This document shows, one piece after another, positions 62,412 to 64,000 of a stretch of DNA of 64,000 nucleotides. Under the pieces are notes generated by a model. That model was not told the origin of the DNA. It saw only the letters and a list, made by a program, of their open reading frames with translations, and searched no databases. The stretch is from Pseudomonas koreensis (GTDB taxonomy: Bacteria > Pseudomonadota > Gammaproteobacteria > Pseudomonadales > Pseudomonadaceae): contig NZ_JALJWP010000001.1 in assembly GCF_024169245.1 (NCBI RefSeq), positions 1,116,001 to 1,180,000 of the forward strand. Reading direction: 5' to 3'. Both the position numbers and the translations under genes were made by a program. How positions within the stretch are numbered: the stretch's first letter is position 1; each line of letters begins with the position of its first letter.

Positions 62412-63173
62412 TTACTTATCGTCAGCTTCGCCCGGAACATTAGCGGTTTCGGCACTTGTGCCTTCAACTTCTTCCTTCATGCGCTTGAGGCCCATGTGCC
62501 GCACATCGGTGCCGCGCACCAGGTAGATCACCAGCTCGGAGATGTTGCGTGCGTGATCGCCGATGCGCTCCAGCGAACGCAGGACCCAGATGATGCTCAG
62601 CACCCGCGAGATAGAGCGCGGATCTTCCATCATGTACGTGGCCAACTCGCGCAGAGCGGTCTTGTATTCGCGGTCGATGATCTTGTCGTACTGCGCCACC
62701 GACAAGGCCAGATCAGCGTCGAAACGCGCGAAAGCGTCCAGCGCATCGCGAACCATGTTGCGCACCTGATCGCCAATGTGGCGAACCTCGACGTAACCAC
62801 GCGGCGCTTCGCCTTCTTCGCACAACTGGATGGCACGGCGGGCGATCTTGGTCGCTTCGTCGCCGATACGCTCAAGATCGATTACCGACTTGGAAATGCT
62901 GATGATCAAACGCAGATCGGACGCCGCCGGCTGACGACGGGCAAGAATGCGCAGGCATTCTTCGTCGATGTTGCGTTCCATCTGATTGATCTGGTCGTCG
63001 ATCTCACGGACCTGCTGAGCCAGACCCGAGTCGGCCTCGATCAGCGCCGTCACCGCGTCGTTGACCTGCTTCTCGACCAGCCCGCCCATGGCAAGGAGGT
63101 GGCTGCGCACTTCCTCGAGCTCAGCGTTGAACTGCGCGGAGATGTGGTGGGTAAGGCCTTCTTTACTAATCAT
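62412..63173 (-). CDS. phoU: PhoU, phosphate signalling protein
   Basis: A 253-residue protein with two PhoU helical repeats (EDDQINQMERNIDEECLRILARRQP-like and RISRVLSIIWVLRSLERIGDHARN). It represses PhoR kinase activity when phosphate is ample and interacts with PstB. It starts 71 bp after the pstB stop, both on the minus strand, as in other Pho operons. Confidence 0.96.
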   Translation of the reverse strand: MISKEGLTHHISAQFNAELEEVRSHLLAMGGLVEKQVNDAVTALIEADSGLAQQVREIDDQINQMERNIDEECLRILARRQPAASDLRLIISISKSVIDLERIGDEATKIARRAIQLCEEGEAPRGYVEVRHIGDQVRNMVRDALDAFARFDADLALSVAQYDKIIDREYKTALRELATYMMEDPRSISRVLSIIWVLRSLERIGDHARNISELVIYLVRGTDVRHMGLKRMKEEVEGTSAETANVPGEADDK

Positions 63174-63244
63174 GTTGGCGTCCTTGGAGCGTCCGGTAAG
63201 GTGCGGTGGGCCGCAGCGTCAATTCTGTGAATAACCCGCAACTG

Positions 63245-64000
63245 TCAGCCATAACGACCGGTGATGTAGTCTTCGGTCTGCTTCTTCGCCGGATTGGTGA
63301 ACAGGGTATCGGTGTCGCCGAATTCCACCAGTTTGCCCATGTACATGAACGCCGTGTAGTCCGAAACCCGCGCGGCCTGTTGCATGTTGTGGGTCACGAT
63401 GACGATGGTGAACTTGGACTTCAGCTCGTAGATCAGCTCTTCGACTTTCAGCGTCGAGATCGGGTCGAGAGCGGAGCACGGCTCGTCGAGCAGCAGCACT
63501 TCCGGCTCGACCGCGATGGTGCGGGCGATCACCAGACGCTGTTGCTGACCACCGGAAAGGCCAAGGGCCGAGTCGTGCAGGCGATCTTTGACCTCGTCCC
63601 ACAGAGCCGCGCCCTTCAACGCCCACTCGACCGCTTCGTCGAGAATGCGCTTCTTGTTGATGCCCTGGATGCGCAGACCGTAGACCACGTTTTCGTAGAT
63701 GGTCTTCGGGAACGGATTGGGCTTCTGGAACACCATGCCGACGCGACGACGCAACTCGGCAACGTCTTCGCCCTTGCGATAGATGTTATTGCCGTACAGG
63801 TTGATCGCGCCCTCGACGCGGCAGCCGTCGACCAGATCGTTCATCCGGTTGAAGGTGCGCAGCAAGGTCGACTTACCGCAGCCGGACGGACCGATGAACG
63901 CGGTCACACGCTGCTTCGGGATATTCATGCTGACGTCGAACAGCGCCTGTTTCTCGCCGTAGTACAGGCTCAGGCCCGGGACTTCGATGGCAACGGTTTC
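63245..64000 (-). CDS. pstB: PstB, phosphate ABC transporter ATPase, 5' part missing
   Basis: The frame is open to the window edge, so the N-terminus is cut. The visible 251 residues begin [20 protein letters not shown]. Walker A is GPSGCGKST (about residues 37-45 of the visible chain), the signature is LSGGQQQRL, and Walker B is [13 protein letters not shown]. PstB powers high-affinity phosphate import. phoU follows. Confidence 0.95.
   Translation of the reverse strand, partial: ETVAIEVPGLSLYYGEKQALFDVSMNIPKQRVTAFIGPSGCGKSTLLRTFNRMNDLVDGCRVEGAINLYGNNIYRKGEDVAELRRRVGMVFQKPNPFPKTIYENVVYGLRIQGINKKRILDEAVEWALKGAALWDEVKDRLHDSALGLSGGQQQRLVIARTIAVEPEVLLLDEPCSALDPISTLKVEELIYELKSKFTIVIVTHNMQQAARVSDYTAFMYMGKLVEFGDTDTLFTNPAKKQTEDYITGRYG

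Overview
The window is a stretch of a fluorescent-group Pseudomonas chromosome. The evidence is high-GC coding sequence, several copies of two REP-type inverted repeats typical of that group, and core gene order matching the spoT-oxyR-recG to phoB-phoR-phoU-pstB arm of P. aeruginosa. No IS element, tRNA, rRNA or CRISPR array was seen.

Layout. (1) 1-10.9 kb is core: the 3' part of spoT, ridA, a lipoprotein, an SDR protein, exbB-exbD-tonB, oxyR, recG, a YbaK-HDOD protein and an SCP2-like protein. (2) 10.9-15.8 kb is accessory: a repeat-rich intergenic stretch with two multibranched foldable elements ahead of a DUF6124 gene, a GNAT gene with a 53-aa partner, two LprI/DUF1311 proteins and a degraded gene. 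(3) 15.8-45.2 kb is a complete type VI secretion system (T6SS) locus on the minus strand, transcribed leftward: tssA-B-C-E, PAAR, a DUF6402-like effector/immunity cassette, tssF-G, clpV, a sigma-54 activator, a small lipoprotein (orfX), tagH (FHA), tssJ-K-L-M, stp-stk, vgrG, then a Sel1 protein, a large multi-domain peptidoglycan hydrolase effector and its likely periplasmic immunity protein. Gene order matches the P. aeruginosa H2-T6SS; as there, no hcp is present. (4) 45.2-52.3 kb on the plus strand is a second vgrG module: vgrG, DUF4123 adaptor, lipoprotein immunity candidate, class 3 lipase effector and a small exported orphan. (5) 52.4-64 kb is core again: HU, rubredoxin reductase, rubredoxin, ubiC-ubiA, a small secreted protein, phoB-phoR (with Pho boxes), a CNNM/CBS membrane protein, an M23 peptidase, a response regulator, phoU and partial pstB.

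Working together: TssJLM form the envelope complex, TssK-E-F-G-A the baseplate, TssBC the sheath and ClpV the recycling ATPase. TagH, Stp and Stk are a phosphorylation switch, and two VgrGs plus one PAAR make the spike. The three cargo sets appear to target peptidoglycan (16.6-19.6 kb), lipid (49.5-51.9 kb) and an unknown target (39.6-40.6 kb). Each has a signal-anchored or lipoprotein partner beside it. The most striking object is the 1011-aa effector, which stacks an NlpC/P60-like amidase, a split LytM/M23-like domain, an EF-hand and a GH19-like muramidase in one chain.
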